Source: Bacteroides ovatus
GTDB lineage: Bacteria; Bacteroidota; Bacteroidia; Bacteroidales; Bacteroidaceae
Assembly: GCF_001314995.1 (NCBI RefSeq)
Contig: NZ_CP012938.1
Span: 2,976,001-3,040,000, forward strand
Direction of reading: 5' to 3'
DNA length: 64,000 nt
Shown piece after piece: positions 9,329-18,927 of this stretch (position 1 is the first letter of the stretch; each line of letters begins with the position of its first letter). A model generated the notes under the pieces. That model made no database searches. It was given only the letters and a program-made list of their open reading frames with translations, and was not told the DNA's origin. The translations under genes and the position numbers were made by a program.

Positions 9329-10972
9329 TTAATTGCGAGCTGCCGCAAGATCCGCTTTCCATCCCTCACGTTCAAATGTCTGTACCAACACTTTTCCATA
9401 AGATTCCGAAGCTTGTTGAACCGCGTAATTAGGAATAGGCACATATTGATGTGTAGGAGCCACTCCTTTGATCTTCGCTGTACGTTGCGCATACTGATTA
9501 AAACGGATGAGATCTATTTTACGCATCCCTTCATACAACATTTCATGTCCTCTTTCCGTAAGTAAAGCATCTAGGAAGGCTTCAACATTCGCTGTTGCCG
9601 ATGACGGAAGATCTCCCAGTCCGGCACGCTTACGCACCTCATTGACCGCAGCAATAGCATCAGCGGACGGAGCTGCATTGTTTTTACGTACTTCGGCTTC
9701 CGCATACATGAGCAATACATCTGCCCAACGGGCTAACGGTATATCAGTCCCCTGAAAAGCCGTGGCCGTTTCAACCGGGAATTTATTAATTATAAATCCG
9801 TCCCATGTGGTTGTATTCCGGTCAATCCAAGTTCCGGCAGTCGTATAATATTTGGTAAGGATCACTTCACGACGTTTATCCAAAGGATCATACGTATCCC
9901 AAAATTTCGGAGACACGTTGAAGGTTTGTCCCCATCCCTGCCCTTGCAAGTAGAAAGGAGTCGGATTTCCCTGATCGTCCACTCTGGCTGCATTATCGGG
10001 AGTAGCGAGCATCATCAGCGGGTTAAAGTTACCGGACTTATTCGTACCGTCCGCCGTTTCATCACAGCTGACAGCCATAATCACTTCCGAATTGAAGTTA
10101 TTGGCATTTTTAAATTGCTCAATATAAGGATTATCCCCTTTCTTGAAAAGACTATACCGCCCCTTCAACTCATTATACATATCAATTGCTTTCTGATAAT
10201 AACCAGACATATAATAGCCTTCATTCAAGCAATGCCGCATGATGCATACACGTGCATAGTCTTTATTGTAACGTCCCTGTTCTGGCTGTGTATCTGCAAT
10301 ATACTGATAAGCATAATCAAAATCAGCCATAATCCACTCCGTCATTTGCTGTAATGTCGGACGTACCAGATTTTCCAGCTTTGAAGGATTAATCAGATCG
10401 TCCGGATCGACAATCAAAGGAACAGGACCATATACATGCAATAAATAATACATCATCAATCCCCGACAAAGACGGGCCTCGGCAATAAACTCCCTTTTAC
10501 GCTCTTCGGAGACCACTTCGGTAGAAGCCTTCTCCAAAGTTCCAATCACATTGGTGAAGTAGGAAATCTCACTTACTTTCGGAAAATGATTCGGCCTTTC
10601 ATCACTTAACGTACCACTCGTATAATAGACACACTGACTGAAATCGGCTTTGGAAAGAAAGTAGTATCCGCCTCCCCAACCATTATTCCACACAGCCATT
10701 TCATCTGTCGGATAATCAAAGAACTTCAGTACACCTCCGGCAGGGATATACCAACCGTGCTGATTACCACTTGTTCCAGCACCGATCCAATAGGTCCATG
10801 TTGTCGTAAAAGGCATATAGCAGGTCATCATAAATGATTCGTATTCGGCTTCAGTCACCGGATAATTAGAAACATTCAACGTGCCATACATCTTCGGATC
10901 AAAATTATCCTCACAACTGCACATGATAAATGCAATCATGACAAACACCTTAAATAATTTATTCTTATTCAT
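9329..10972 (-). CDS. SusD-family glycan-binding lipoprotein
   Basis: The outer lid of the SusCD transporter. The protein has 547 residues from MNKNKLFKVFVMIAFIMCSC, a lipoprotein signal. It shows the SusD/RagB pattern: EARLCRGLMMYYLLHVYGPVPL near residue 160, four TPR-like helical pairs, ARWADVLLMYAEAEVRKN near 430, and AVNEVRKRAGLGDLP with LTERGHEMLYEGMRKIDLIRF near the C-terminus. Starting at 10972 leaves 32 bp to the SusC stop and avoids overlap with it. It is the second gene of the operon. Confidence 0.94.
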   Translation of the reverse strand: MNKNKLFKVFVMIAFIMCSCEDNFDPKMYGTLNVSNYPVTEAEYESFMMTCYMPFTTTWTYWIGAGTSGNQHGWYIPAGGVLKFFDYPTDEMAVWNNGWGGGYYFLSKADFSQCVYYTSGTLSDERPNHFPKVSEISYFTNVIGTLEKASTEVVSEERKREFIAEARLCRGLMMYYLLHVYGPVPLIVDPDDLINPSKLENLVRPTLQQMTEWIMADFDYAYQYIADTQPEQGRYNKDYARVCIMRHCLNEGYYMSGYYQKAIDMYNELKGRYSLFKKGDNPYIEQFKNANNFNSEVIMAVSCDETADGTNKSGNFNPLMMLATPDNAARVDDQGNPTPFYLQGQGWGQTFNVSPKFWDTYDPLDKRREVILTKYYTTAGTWIDRNTTTWDGFIINKFPVETATAFQGTDIPLARWADVLLMYAEAEVRKNNAAPSADAIAAVNEVRKRAGLGDLPSSATANVEAFLDALLTERGHEMLYEGMRKIDLIRFNQYAQRTAKIKGVAPTHQYVPIPNYAVQQASESYGKVLVQTFEREGWKADLAAARN

Positions 10973-11004
10973 ATTTTCAATCTTTTCTTTCGTTACAGGT
11001 TTTC

Positions 11005-14000
11005 TTAGAAACATATTTTTGCTCCGAAGGAGTATGTTCTCGTCATCGGATACTCCGCTTTGGAGCCGTCACCCCCCGTCTTTATTTCAGGATCGACACC
11101 TACAAACTTGGTAAAAGTAAACGGATTCTGACAGTCGATAAAAACTCTGATAGAACTCACATAATCACCCACTCTTCCCAGCTTCTTTCCTGAAAGGTTG
11201 TATCCTAAAGTGATATTCCTGATACGTACGAACGAAGCATTCTGATAATCTTCCTCAAAACCTACGTTACCAGGCAAAGCGACAGCCTTTGTTGAAGCGA
11301 TACCACGACGGTTTCCATTCTGATTGGTTTGAGAATTCCAGATAGTATATACATATTTGTTCGAATTCTTGGGACTCGTGTAATACACATCTCCGACAAG
11401 TGCCCAACGATATGCATAGTTATAGCGTGTACGTCCGAATTGTCCATACATAAATACATCCAGATCAAAATCTTTGTATACAAATGTATTTCCAAAGCCT
11501 ATGTGAATTTTTGGAAGTGTATTCCGCATCTTTACATCATCAATCGTTATTTTATTATCCCCATTTGCATCCTTAATAATCGGATAACCGGGCTGTTGCG
11601 CATCTACCGGCAAAGATTTTTGCGATTCGGGCATATTACTTTTATCTATGTTGATAACGCCTTCCGTTTCATAGTAATAATAAGCATTCACCGGTTCGTT
11701 CTTACGGATTCGATATTCTTCATAATAATAATTGGGCATCCGTTCTTTCCAAACAGCATTATGATGTGATAAGGTCAATTGTGAGGTCCACTTAAACACA
11801 CGGGGGATTTCAAAGTTAAGTGAGTTAATAGTCGCATCCCATCCGTAACGTACATAATGTCCATAATTCATCGGGACGGAAGATGTCATACTAAGCGGAG
11901 AGGCAGAGTCATATCCCAGCAAGTTGGTTACATCATTGCGGAACATATCAAAACTTCCCCAGATTCTATCTTTTAAAACAGAAAAGTCTACACCTATATT
12001 TTTCATGGTAGTCTTTTCCCAAGTAACATTCGGGTAATCAGGACCGCTAAGCAGATAGGGTACATAAGTCACTGAATTGTTGGAAAACTTGATATATTGG
12101 GCTGCCAGACTGAAAGTGCCATAAAGCGAACTACCCAGATTATCATTACCTGTCTGTCCATAACTACCACGAATCTTCAACTGGTCAATCCATGATATAT
12201 GCTTCATAAACGGCTCGTTAGATAATTTCCAGGCCAATGATACTGAAGGGAAATAGGCATATTTCTTTCCCGGGAAAAACTTATCCGTTCCATCGCGGCG
12301 AATAGTAGCGGCAACTACATATCTGTCGAGCACATCCACACTTGCCCTGGCAAATTGAGAACGACGTTCATCGGCTGCTCTGAAAGAAGTCGGGTAGAAA
12401 GCGCCTTCCGCAGCTTCCACCTTATCAGCAGCAATGTGATCGTTAATCTGTTCGTAGTCAAGTTCAAGACCATTTGAATCGTTCGTATACCTTCCCATAC
12501 CGACTACGGCATCGACACGTAACAAATCTCCAAACTGCTTTTTGAAAGTCAACGTGCCTTCCATAGTTTGGTTTCTACGTTCAACATATCCCAAATGCCC
12601 TCTTGATTTATACATGTCCATAAAATATATATCAGAAGGAACATACAAGTTACGGTTAGCATTTTCCTTATTGATACCATACATCAAGCGGAAAGACAAC
12701 ATATCCTTGATTATATCCACATCGGCAGCAAAATTTAGATAATAACCGCTTGTTTTAGTCCGGTCACTAACTTTTATCATTTCGGCCGGGTTAGGGTAAT
12801 TTGAATATAAGGTAGGTTTTCCGTCCTCACCTCTGATCGGTAAATAAGAAGGATAGGTTAAAGCCGATTGTATGGCATCATACCCATTTCCACCCCCACC
12901 GCCACCGGAAGTTGAGTTTGTATATTCATTCTCATTTACATTGACAATTGCTGTCAACTTAAGAAATGGAAGCAATTGTGAAGATATGTTTGTCCGAAGA
13001 GCATAACGTTCCATAGCGGAGTTTTCTACCGTACCTTCCTGTTTGTAGTAATTTCCGGACAGATAATATTTCAGCAGTTTAGAACCGCCCGTAATTGTGA
13101 TATTATGATTATTGATGCTACCATCCTTTAATACACAATCCAGCCAGTCTGTTGTTTGAGCGGCAGCTATCTGTTGAGGTGAGAATTGAGGTACCCATTT
13201 ATTATCAAAAGGTTTATCACCATAAGGATACATACCGTTCGTAAATAAATAGTTTTCTTTATTGAAAATGTTGGCAACATTCATGTATTCTTCCCCACTC
13301 AAAGGTTCCAGATACGGATAGTTTTTCACGATAGAATAATTTCCTTCATAAGTGATTTGGGGACGAGTTTCAGTACCTTTCTTTGTAGTGATCAATACGA
13401 CCCCATTGGCTGCACCAATTCCATAAATGGAGGCAGATGCATCCTTTAACACTTCGATAGATTCAATATCGGCAGGATTAAGTCCGGCCAATCCCGAACG
13501 ATTGATAGAGTTGGGCATAACCTGATTTCCGTTTCCAACCTCTAAAGAAGTGGAAGGCATCATTACTCCATCCACTATAAAGATAGGAGTACCTGCCCCA
13601 CGAATTGAAAGGTCAACTGCTCCACCCGGTTGCGGGCTTGTCAACGTAGCTTCCAGTCCGGCAGCCCGCCCAAGCAACATCTGTGACATATTACTTGTTG
13701 CGGCTCGCGATATTTTTTCCGTTTTTACCGTTGCAATGGAAGTGGTCAGATTCTTACGGGTGGTCGTTCCATACCCTACCACAACGACTTCATCCAATTG
13801 TTTTGAATCCTCTTTCATCGTCACATTCAACGTCATCGGTCGGGTAATTTTCTGCGTATATGTAGTGTAACCTATTGAAGTAAATTTCAGTGTCGAGCCT
13901 TCCGGAACTTGCAACTGGTAATTGCCATCTATACCGGTAATCGTTCCTTGAGTAGCCCCTTCTATCATCACAGTCACTCCCGGAAGAGCTTCGCCGGATT

Positions 14001-14397
14001 CATCCACTACTTTGCCTGTCACCTTGACCGGCTGTTTGTTATCCTGTGCCCGAGATGAAACTTTGTTTAATACAATCTGACGTTTTTCAATCGTATAAGA
14101 TACTCCTTCGCCTTTAAAAAGTCTATCCAGTACCAGAGTCATCAATTCATTTTTCACAGAAATACTTACGATACGGCTTACATCAACAATATCTTTGTTG
14201 TATAAGAAACGATATTCTGTCTGATTTTCGATACTAGTCAAGACCTCCTCTACAGTCACATTTTTCAGTCGCAATGTAATTTTGGCGGATTGTGCCAGGA
14301 TAGGTATACTGATAGCTTGCAAAGCTATACAAAACAACCATATAGCACAGATTCTCCCCATTTTTACATTCGCAGGTACATTAATTCTCTTTTTCAT
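11005..14397 (-). CDS. SusC-family TonB-dependent transporter with STN domain
   Basis: Outer-membrane barrel that imports the glycan. About 1130 residues from MKKRINVPANV; the frame opens at 14421. Domains in order: signal peptide to about residue 36, STN domain at about 40-110, carboxypeptidase-regulatory-like domain at about 125-205 (VKVTGKVVDESGEALPGVTV), linker DEVVVVGYGTTTRKNLTT, plug at about 230-340 and the beta barrel to a C-terminal phenylalanine. The STN domain pairs it with the FecR/sigma genes divergent at 14.75-16.4 kb. A run of glycines (STSGGGGGGNGYD) in an extracellular loop is unusual. Confidence 0.95.
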   Translation of the reverse strand: MKKRINVPANVKMGRICAIWLFCIALQAISIPILAQSAKITLRLKNVTVEEVLTSIENQTEYRFLYNKDIVDVSRIVSISVKNELMTLVLDRLFKGEGVSYTIEKRQIVLNKVSSRAQDNKQPVKVTGKVVDESGEALPGVTVMIEGATQGTITGIDGNYQLQVPEGSTLKFTSIGYTTYTQKITRPMTLNVTMKEDSKQLDEVVVVGYGTTTRKNLTTSIATVKTEKISRAATSNMSQMLLGRAAGLEATLTSPQPGGAVDLSIRGAGTPIFIVDGVMMPSTSLEVGNGNQVMPNSINRSGLAGLNPADIESIEVLKDASASIYGIGAANGVVLITTKKGTETRPQITYEGNYSIVKNYPYLEPLSGEEYMNVANIFNKENYLFTNGMYPYGDKPFDNKWVPQFSPQQIAAAQTTDWLDCVLKDGSINNHNITITGGSKLLKYYLSGNYYKQEGTVENSAMERYALRTNISSQLLPFLKLTAIVNVNENEYTNSTSGGGGGGNGYDAIQSALTYPSYLPIRGEDGKPTLYSNYPNPAEMIKVSDRTKTSGYYLNFAADVDIIKDMLSFRLMYGINKENANRNLYVPSDIYFMDMYKSRGHLGYVERRNQTMEGTLTFKKQFGDLLRVDAVVGMGRYTNDSNGLELDYEQINDHIAADKVEAAEGAFYPTSFRAADERRSQFARASVDVLDRYVVAATIRRDGTDKFFPGKKYAYFPSVSLAWKLSNEPFMKHISWIDQLKIRGSYGQTGNDNLGSSLYGTFSLAAQYIKFSNNSVTYVPYLLSGPDYPNVTWEKTTMKNIGVDFSVLKDRIWGSFDMFRNDVTNLLGYDSASPLSMTSSVPMNYGHYVRYGWDATINSLNFEIPRVFKWTSQLTLSHHNAVWKERMPNYYYEEYRIRKNEPVNAYYYYETEGVINIDKSNMPESQKSLPVDAQQPGYPIIKDANGDNKITIDDVKMRNTLPKIHIGFGNTFVYKDFDLDVFMYGQFGRTRYNYAYRWALVGDVYYTSPKNSNKYVYTIWNSQTNQNGNRRGIASTKAVALPGNVGFEEDYQNASFVRIRNITLGYNLSGKKLGRVGDYVSSIRVFIDCQNPFTFTKFVGVDPEIKTGGDGSKAEYPMTRTYSFGAKICF

Positions 14398-14429
14398 TTT
14401 TCTAATTGAAATAAGTTTCATACCTTTAC

Positions 14430-14518
14430 ATGTTTGGTTATTGGTTCTACAAATAAGTTGATTAACGAATAACTGAATCTTTGGAAAGGAAGGTGAGTCA
14501 GACCTTCCTTTTTTTTTA
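14430..14518 (+). ncRNA. Candidate PUL-associated small RNA opposite susC
   Basis: In the 354-bp divergent gap between susC (start 14397) and the sigma gene (start 14751). A strong plus-strand intrinsic terminator at 14485-14518 has no gene upstream on that strand, so a short RNA must be made here. A promoter-like TACCTTTA is at 14421-14428; a second weaker candidate AATCTTTG at 14476 would be too close. The arrangement repeats that at 746-848 and 46736-46794. The rest of the gap up to 14751 should hold the sigma promoter, but no clear TAnnTTTG is seen. Confidence 0.45.
14485..14518 (+). terminator. Intrinsic terminator opposite susC
   Basis: Arms 14485-14494 (AAAGGAAGGT) and 14502-14511 pair over 10 bp with a 7-nt loop, with nine or more T's following on the plus strand. 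Confidence 0.8.
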
Positions 14519-14750
14519 TCAGTTGTCGGAAGCTGAATTCACTGATTATGTCTTTCTCATGGCTTGTATTATTTAAAGGTTAATAAATGTGTTTTTCTCT
14601 CGTTTCTATCAATAAGACGTTTCTAAAAATAAAAGCCACATTGGATATCGCATTATTTTTTCATCTGCATTATTTTTTCTTCAAACTATCGTTTATCCCA
14701 AATAATCTTTCTATTTTTACCCCCGACAATAGAACCTTTACTACAATACT

Positions 14751-15338
14751 ATGCCGAATATCCAACAACAGACTTCCGACGACCGTTTTCTGGTAATAGC
14801 ACTAAAACAGGATGATAAACAGGCTTTTACCCGACTATTCCATATTTATTATAAAGATTTGGTATTGTTTGGCGGTACTTACATCCCGGAGAAATCTACC
14901 TGTGAAGATATTGTGCAAAATATCTTTCTCAAACTATGGAATGACCGGAAATCATTGGTAATTGAGAACTCACTAAAATCATATTTACTGAAAGCGGTCA
15001 GAAATTACTGTCTGGACGAATTACGCCATCGCAGGATTATAGATGAACACATTGCTTACGAACTTAAATCGGATTCTATAGATATAGATACGACAGAAAA
15101 CTACATACTGTATTCTGATTTATGCCGACAACTTAAAAATGCATTGGAACAATTACCTCCTCAAGAAAGAGAAGTGTTCGAGATGAGCCGATTAGAAAAC
15201 ATTAAATATCAGGAAATAGCCAATCGCCTGAATATCTCTGTCAGAACGGTAGAAGTACGTATCAGCAAAGCATTGAAGCAGCTCCGCATCTTATTAAAAG
15301 ATTTTTATTTACTACTTTTTTTATTTCTTTTCCACTAA
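14751..15338 (+). CDS. RNA polymerase ECF sigma factor
   Basis: The PUL regulator, divergent from its target susC operon. The protein has 195 residues. Region 2 is at about 20-90 (LFHIYYKDLVLFGGTYI... SLKSYLLKAVRNYCLDEL), and region 4 at about 125-180 (LPPQEREVFEMSRLENIKYQEI, ISVRTVEVRI). It ends with a hydrophobic tail (FYLLLFLFLFH), as in the other PUL-linked sigma factors here. The FecR gene follows 54 bp later. Confidence 0.93.
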   Translation: MPNIQQQTSDDRFLVIALKQDDKQAFTRLFHIYYKDLVLFGGTYIPEKSTCEDIVQNIFLKLWNDRKSLVIENSLKSYLLKAVRNYCLDELRHRRIIDEHIAYELKSDSIDIDTTENYILYSDLCRQLKNALEQLPPQEREVFEMSRLENIKYQEIANRLNISVRTVEVRISKALKQLRILLKDFYLLLFLFLFH

Positions 15339-15392
15339 TGAATGTGGGATTTTCTTTCTGAAACGTCTATTATATATAAGGTAAAATGCATT

Positions 15393-16439
15393 ATGATAAA
15401 TAAAGATTCAGACATAGAGATTATAATCTCCAGATATCTCTCGAAAGAGGCTACACCAGAAGAAATAAAGGTACTGGATGATTGGATATCGGCTACTCCC
15501 GAAAACTATAGGAGTTTTCTATCACAAAAGAATGTGTGGGAAGTCAGTCACCCGGCTTTTAATCCGGAAGAGATAGATGTGAACAGTGCGCACAGAAAAG
15601 TAATGGAGCAGATTCTCCATCCAAACCAGCCGGTTTCCGTTCGTCCTAAGTTGTCCTTCCTACACTATTGGCAGCAAGTGGCAGCTATCTTACTTCTTCC
15701 TTTACTGATATTATCTGCTTATCTTTATTTTAAACCCGCTTCTCAAATTGCAGAGACTTATCAGGAGCTATTCACTCCTTATGGCACTTGGTCGGTAGTT
15801 AATCTGCCTGACGGTTCTAAGGTTTGGCTAAATGCCGGAAGTTCTTTAAAGTATCCGACTCAATTCAATGATAAGCAAAGAGTTGTTTCAATGCAGGGTG
15901 AAGCCTATTTTGAAGTAGAATCCGATAAAGAGCATCCCTTCATCGTAAAAACAAAACAACTAACTGTAGAAGCTACCGGCACTGCATTCAATGTGAACGC
16001 ATACGCTCCGGATCATGTAGCAGCAGTGACGTTAGTAAAAGGAAAGGTCGCAGTTACTCTTGACCAGAAAAAGACGATTTCCCTTTCACCGGGAGAGAAA
16101 ATTGACTATAATCTAGCCACTTCTTTATATAACGTCAATAAGACCAACACTTATAAATGGTGCTCATGGAAAGATGGAATACTCATTTTTAGAGATGACC
16201 CGCTGGAATATGTATTCAAACGTTTGGGACAGACTTATAACGTGGAATTTATTCTGAAAGACGCCGAATTAGGAAAGTATTCCTATAAAGCGACTTTTGA
16301 AGGTGAATCTTTAAATGAGATTTTGCGCTTGCTTGAAATGAGTGCACCTATTCGCTGTAAAGAGGTTAGTAACCGCAACAGCAATAATGAGAAGTTTGAA
16401 AAGCAGCGTATAGAGGTGAGTAGGATTGTAGGGAAATAA
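15393..16439 (+). CDS. FecR-family anti-sigma factor
   Basis: Partner of the upstream sigma factor. The protein has 348 residues from MINKDSDIEIIIS; the frame opens earlier at 15342, but that start would lie 3 bp from the sigma stop and adds an unrelated peptide. There is one membrane segment near residues 95-115 (VAAILLLPLLILSAYLYF), a FecR domain (TPYGTWSVVNLPDGSKVWLN, EAYFEVESDKEHPFIV, LVKGKVAVTL), and a C-terminal DUF4974-type domain (DPLEYVFKRLGQTYNVEF). Confidence 0.92.
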   Translation: MINKDSDIEIIISRYLSKEATPEEIKVLDDWISATPENYRSFLSQKNVWEVSHPAFNPEEIDVNSAHRKVMEQILHPNQPVSVRPKLSFLHYWQQVAAILLLPLLILSAYLYFKPASQIAETYQELFTPYGTWSVVNLPDGSKVWLNAGSSLKYPTQFNDKQRVVSMQGEAYFEVESDKEHPFIVKTKQLTVEATGTAFNVNAYAPDHVAAVTLVKGKVAVTLDQKKTISLSPGEKIDYNLATSLYNVNKTNTYKWCSWKDGILIFRDDPLEYVFKRLGQTYNVEFILKDAELGKYSYKATFEGESLNEILRLLEMSAPIRCKEVSNRNSNNEKFEKQRIEVSRIVGK

Positions 16440-16500
16440 GTTTGTATTAGTACAAACTTAATCGTATGGCTTCAAATTAATTTCATTTGGTAGTATTAAG

Positions 16501-16595
16501 TTGTACGACACCCGGGTCTCATGCACACCGACACCCGGGTGTTGAACATGCTGACACCCGGGTGTCAAGCAGCATGAGACCCGGGTGTCGTACAA
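16501..16595. repeat. Four CCCGGG palindromes at exact 23-bp spacing inside a 95-bp inverted repeat
   Basis: The outer arms 16501-16524 and 16572-16595 are perfect 24-bp reverse complements. Between and within them the palindrome ACACCCGGGTGT (or a one-sided variant) occurs four times, centred at 16513/14, 16536/37, 16559/60 and 16582/83, each exactly 23 bp apart. A further pair, CATGCTG (16547-16553) and CAGCATG (16570-16576), allows an alternative inner hairpin. It lies in the convergent gap between fecR and the GH92 gene and may act as a two-way terminator or as a protein-binding array. The function is unknown. Confidence 0.9.
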
Positions 16596-16696
16596 TTTAT
16601 TCTTGCAGTATCTTTTTTTCTTCTCTACTATAAGTTATGATCCCAACCACTATTAATTAAAGTCATTAGTCCCATAACAGTACAGAAACGAATTTA

Positions 16697-18895
16697 TTAC
16701 TTCATCTTGTATACCAGCGTTCCTCCTTTTACAATATCCTCATGCGAGATTGTTTTCTTCGTATATGGTTCGCCATTCAATGTAATACTATCTACATATT
16801 TATGTTCTTTCGACAAATTCTCCGCAATAATCGTGAAAGTCTTGCCATCGGCCAGATCCAAGGTCATCTTCGGCAACTGTGGAGCACCGAATACATATTC
16901 CGCACTTACCGGATCTACCGGATAAAATCCCATCGCACTAAGCATATACCAGGCAGACATCTGTCCGCAATCATCATTTCCGCAAAGTCCGTCGGGTTTG
17001 TTTTTGTATTGAGTATCAAATATTTCACGAACCAATTCCTGTGTACGTTCCGGACGACCAGCCAGTGCATACAAATAAGTCACATGATGGCTTGGCTCAT
17101 TTCCATGAGCATATTGCCCGATTAATCCAGTAACATCTGCTAAACTTTCACCTTCTAGCTTAACCGTAAACAATGAGTCTAATTTATTCAAGAAAGGTTT
17201 TTCTCCCCCAAACAACTGGATTAATCCTGGAACATCATGTTGTACATGCCAAGTATATTGCCATGCATTTCCTTCCGTATAATCTCCACCGACACTTTCA
17301 GAATGTGCCAACGCACTTGGGTTAAACGGAGCTTTCCAAGTTCCGTCAGCTTTGCGCGGACGCATGAACTTCGTCTCCGGATCGAAAAGATTCTTATAAT
17401 AGTCAGCACGTTTCGCGAAGTAAGCGGCATCTTCCTCTTTACCCATACGACGTGCCATATCGGCAGCAGCATAATCATCATATACAGATTCTAAAGTGGA
17501 AGATACAGATTCTGCTTTTATCAGATCTGTCGGGAAATAACCATATTTCGTATAAACCTCCCAATCAGACTTCAACGGATGAGATACAGTCTGCGTCTTC
17601 TTTATTATATTGAAAGCACGTTCAGCGTCAAAGCCACGGAATCCTTTGCGATAAGCCTCGGCAATGACTGATACGCCGTGATTACCAATCATACAGAAAT
17701 TCTCTTTTCCCCACAATCCCCAAATAGGCAGGAAGCCTTGCACTTCACCCTGTTCGATGAGAGAATTCACAAAACCGTCCACACGTTCGGGAATCACTAA
17801 TGTATAAAACGGATGAGCGGCACGGTAAGTATCCCACAAAGAGAACGTAGAATAGAAAGCACCCGTTCCAGCCTTTACTATAGAGTCGGCAGCATTACGA
17901 TACATACCGTCTACGTCCGAAATTTGATTAGGCTGAATCAATGCGTGGTAGAAACAAGTATAGAAATTTGTCTTTTCATCATCGGTACCCTCTATTTCAA
18001 TACGGCTCAAATAGTTATTCCATTCATTGTGGGCGGCAGTTCTCACTCCTTCAAAATCCCAGGCAGGAATTTCTGCTTCCAGATTCTTTTTAGCCCCGTC
18101 TATGCTGGTGGTGGAAAGAGCCACTTTCATCATCAGCTCGTCTCCCGGCTGCATGTCAAAAGAGGCTATGATGCGTTTTCCTTTTTCTGTTTCGCCCATC
18201 GGAAGATAAAGTGAATCGACTACCGGACGATTGAATTTCATCACAAAGAAATAATCCTGATTGACCCATACCGTGTTATTGACATGCCCTGTCAGTGTTT
18301 GAGCATCTTCCCAGTTCACTTCACAACTATTAACTTGTGAATGATATTGTTCTTCTCTCCATGCAGGACCATGTTGCAAGTCAATCAATATAGAGGCAGA
18401 ATCAGCCTTGTGATAAGTATAGCGGTGAAGGGCAGCATGGATAGAGGCAGTCAGTTCCGCTTTTACCTGTGGATCAGAGAGCTCTGCGGTGTAATATCCC
18501 GGAGTAGCCGCTTCTTTATCTTTAGGGAAATGACTACGATAAGCATCCCACGCACGGGCACGTGTGCCAGTGACCGGCATCACCAAAATATCACCTAAGT
18601 CCATACATCCCGTTCCATTCAGATGTGTTTGAGTAAATCCCCAAATCAGAGAATCCTCATAAACATATTCAGAACAGTAGCGCCAACCAACTGCTCCCGT
18701 CACAGGACTGGTCTGTATCATACCGAAAGGATAACATGCGCCGGGAAATGTATGCCCGTTGTCTGCGCCACCGATAAAGGTATTAACGTATTGAGTATAA
18801 TCTTTTGTATCCGTCTTTTCAGCCGGAGTACAAGAAGAATAAAAAAACAAGCCTGCTGCCAGAGTTGCAGCCATAAAAGGGGTTTTTCTTCTCAT
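16697..18895 (-). CDS. GH92 exo-alpha-mannosidase lipoprotein
   Basis: Calcium-dependent inverting alpha-mannosidase, most often alpha-1,2, acting on mannose-rich N-glycans or yeast mannan. The protein has 732 residues with a lipoprotein signal (AAGLFFYSSCTP). The GH92 N-terminal domain opens with TFIGGADNGHTFPGA. The catalytic barrel carries ESVGGDYTEGNAWQYTWHV around residue 545 and CGNDDCGQMSAWYMLSAMGF near 640, the family hallmark around the catalytic acids. It is expressed with the phosphatase 32 bp upstream and is not attached to a SusCD pair. Confidence 0.95.
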   Translation of the reverse strand: MRRKTPFMAATLAAGLFFYSSCTPAEKTDTKDYTQYVNTFIGGADNGHTFPGACYPFGMIQTSPVTGAVGWRYCSEYVYEDSLIWGFTQTHLNGTGCMDLGDILVMPVTGTRARAWDAYRSHFPKDKEAATPGYYTAELSDPQVKAELTASIHAALHRYTYHKADSASILIDLQHGPAWREEQYHSQVNSCEVNWEDAQTLTGHVNNTVWVNQDYFFVMKFNRPVVDSLYLPMGETEKGKRIIASFDMQPGDELMMKVALSTTSIDGAKKNLEAEIPAWDFEGVRTAAHNEWNNYLSRIEIEGTDDEKTNFYTCFYHALIQPNQISDVDGMYRNAADSIVKAGTGAFYSTFSLWDTYRAAHPFYTLVIPERVDGFVNSLIEQGEVQGFLPIWGLWGKENFCMIGNHGVSVIAEAYRKGFRGFDAERAFNIIKKTQTVSHPLKSDWEVYTKYGYFPTDLIKAESVSSTLESVYDDYAAADMARRMGKEEDAAYFAKRADYYKNLFDPETKFMRPRKADGTWKAPFNPSALAHSESVGGDYTEGNAWQYTWHVQHDVPGLIQLFGGEKPFLNKLDSLFTVKLEGESLADVTGLIGQYAHGNEPSHHVTYLYALAGRPERTQELVREIFDTQYKNKPDGLCGNDDCGQMSAWYMLSAMGFYPVDPVSAEYVFGAPQLPKMTLDLADGKTFTIIAENLSKEHKYVDSITLNGEPYTKKTISHEDIVKGGTLVYKMK

Positions 18896-18927
18896 GGTAA
18901 ATATAATAATGTTAAGTTAATGCCGCA

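Noticed and set aside
9287..9362. Longer N-terminus for the SusE-like protein
   Set aside because: It would overlap the end of SusD and bury the lipoprotein signal 25 residues inside the protein.
16501..16595. CRISPR-like array
   Set aside because: Units are 23 bp with only the central palindrome conserved; no spacers of constant length between identical repeats and no cas genes nearby.
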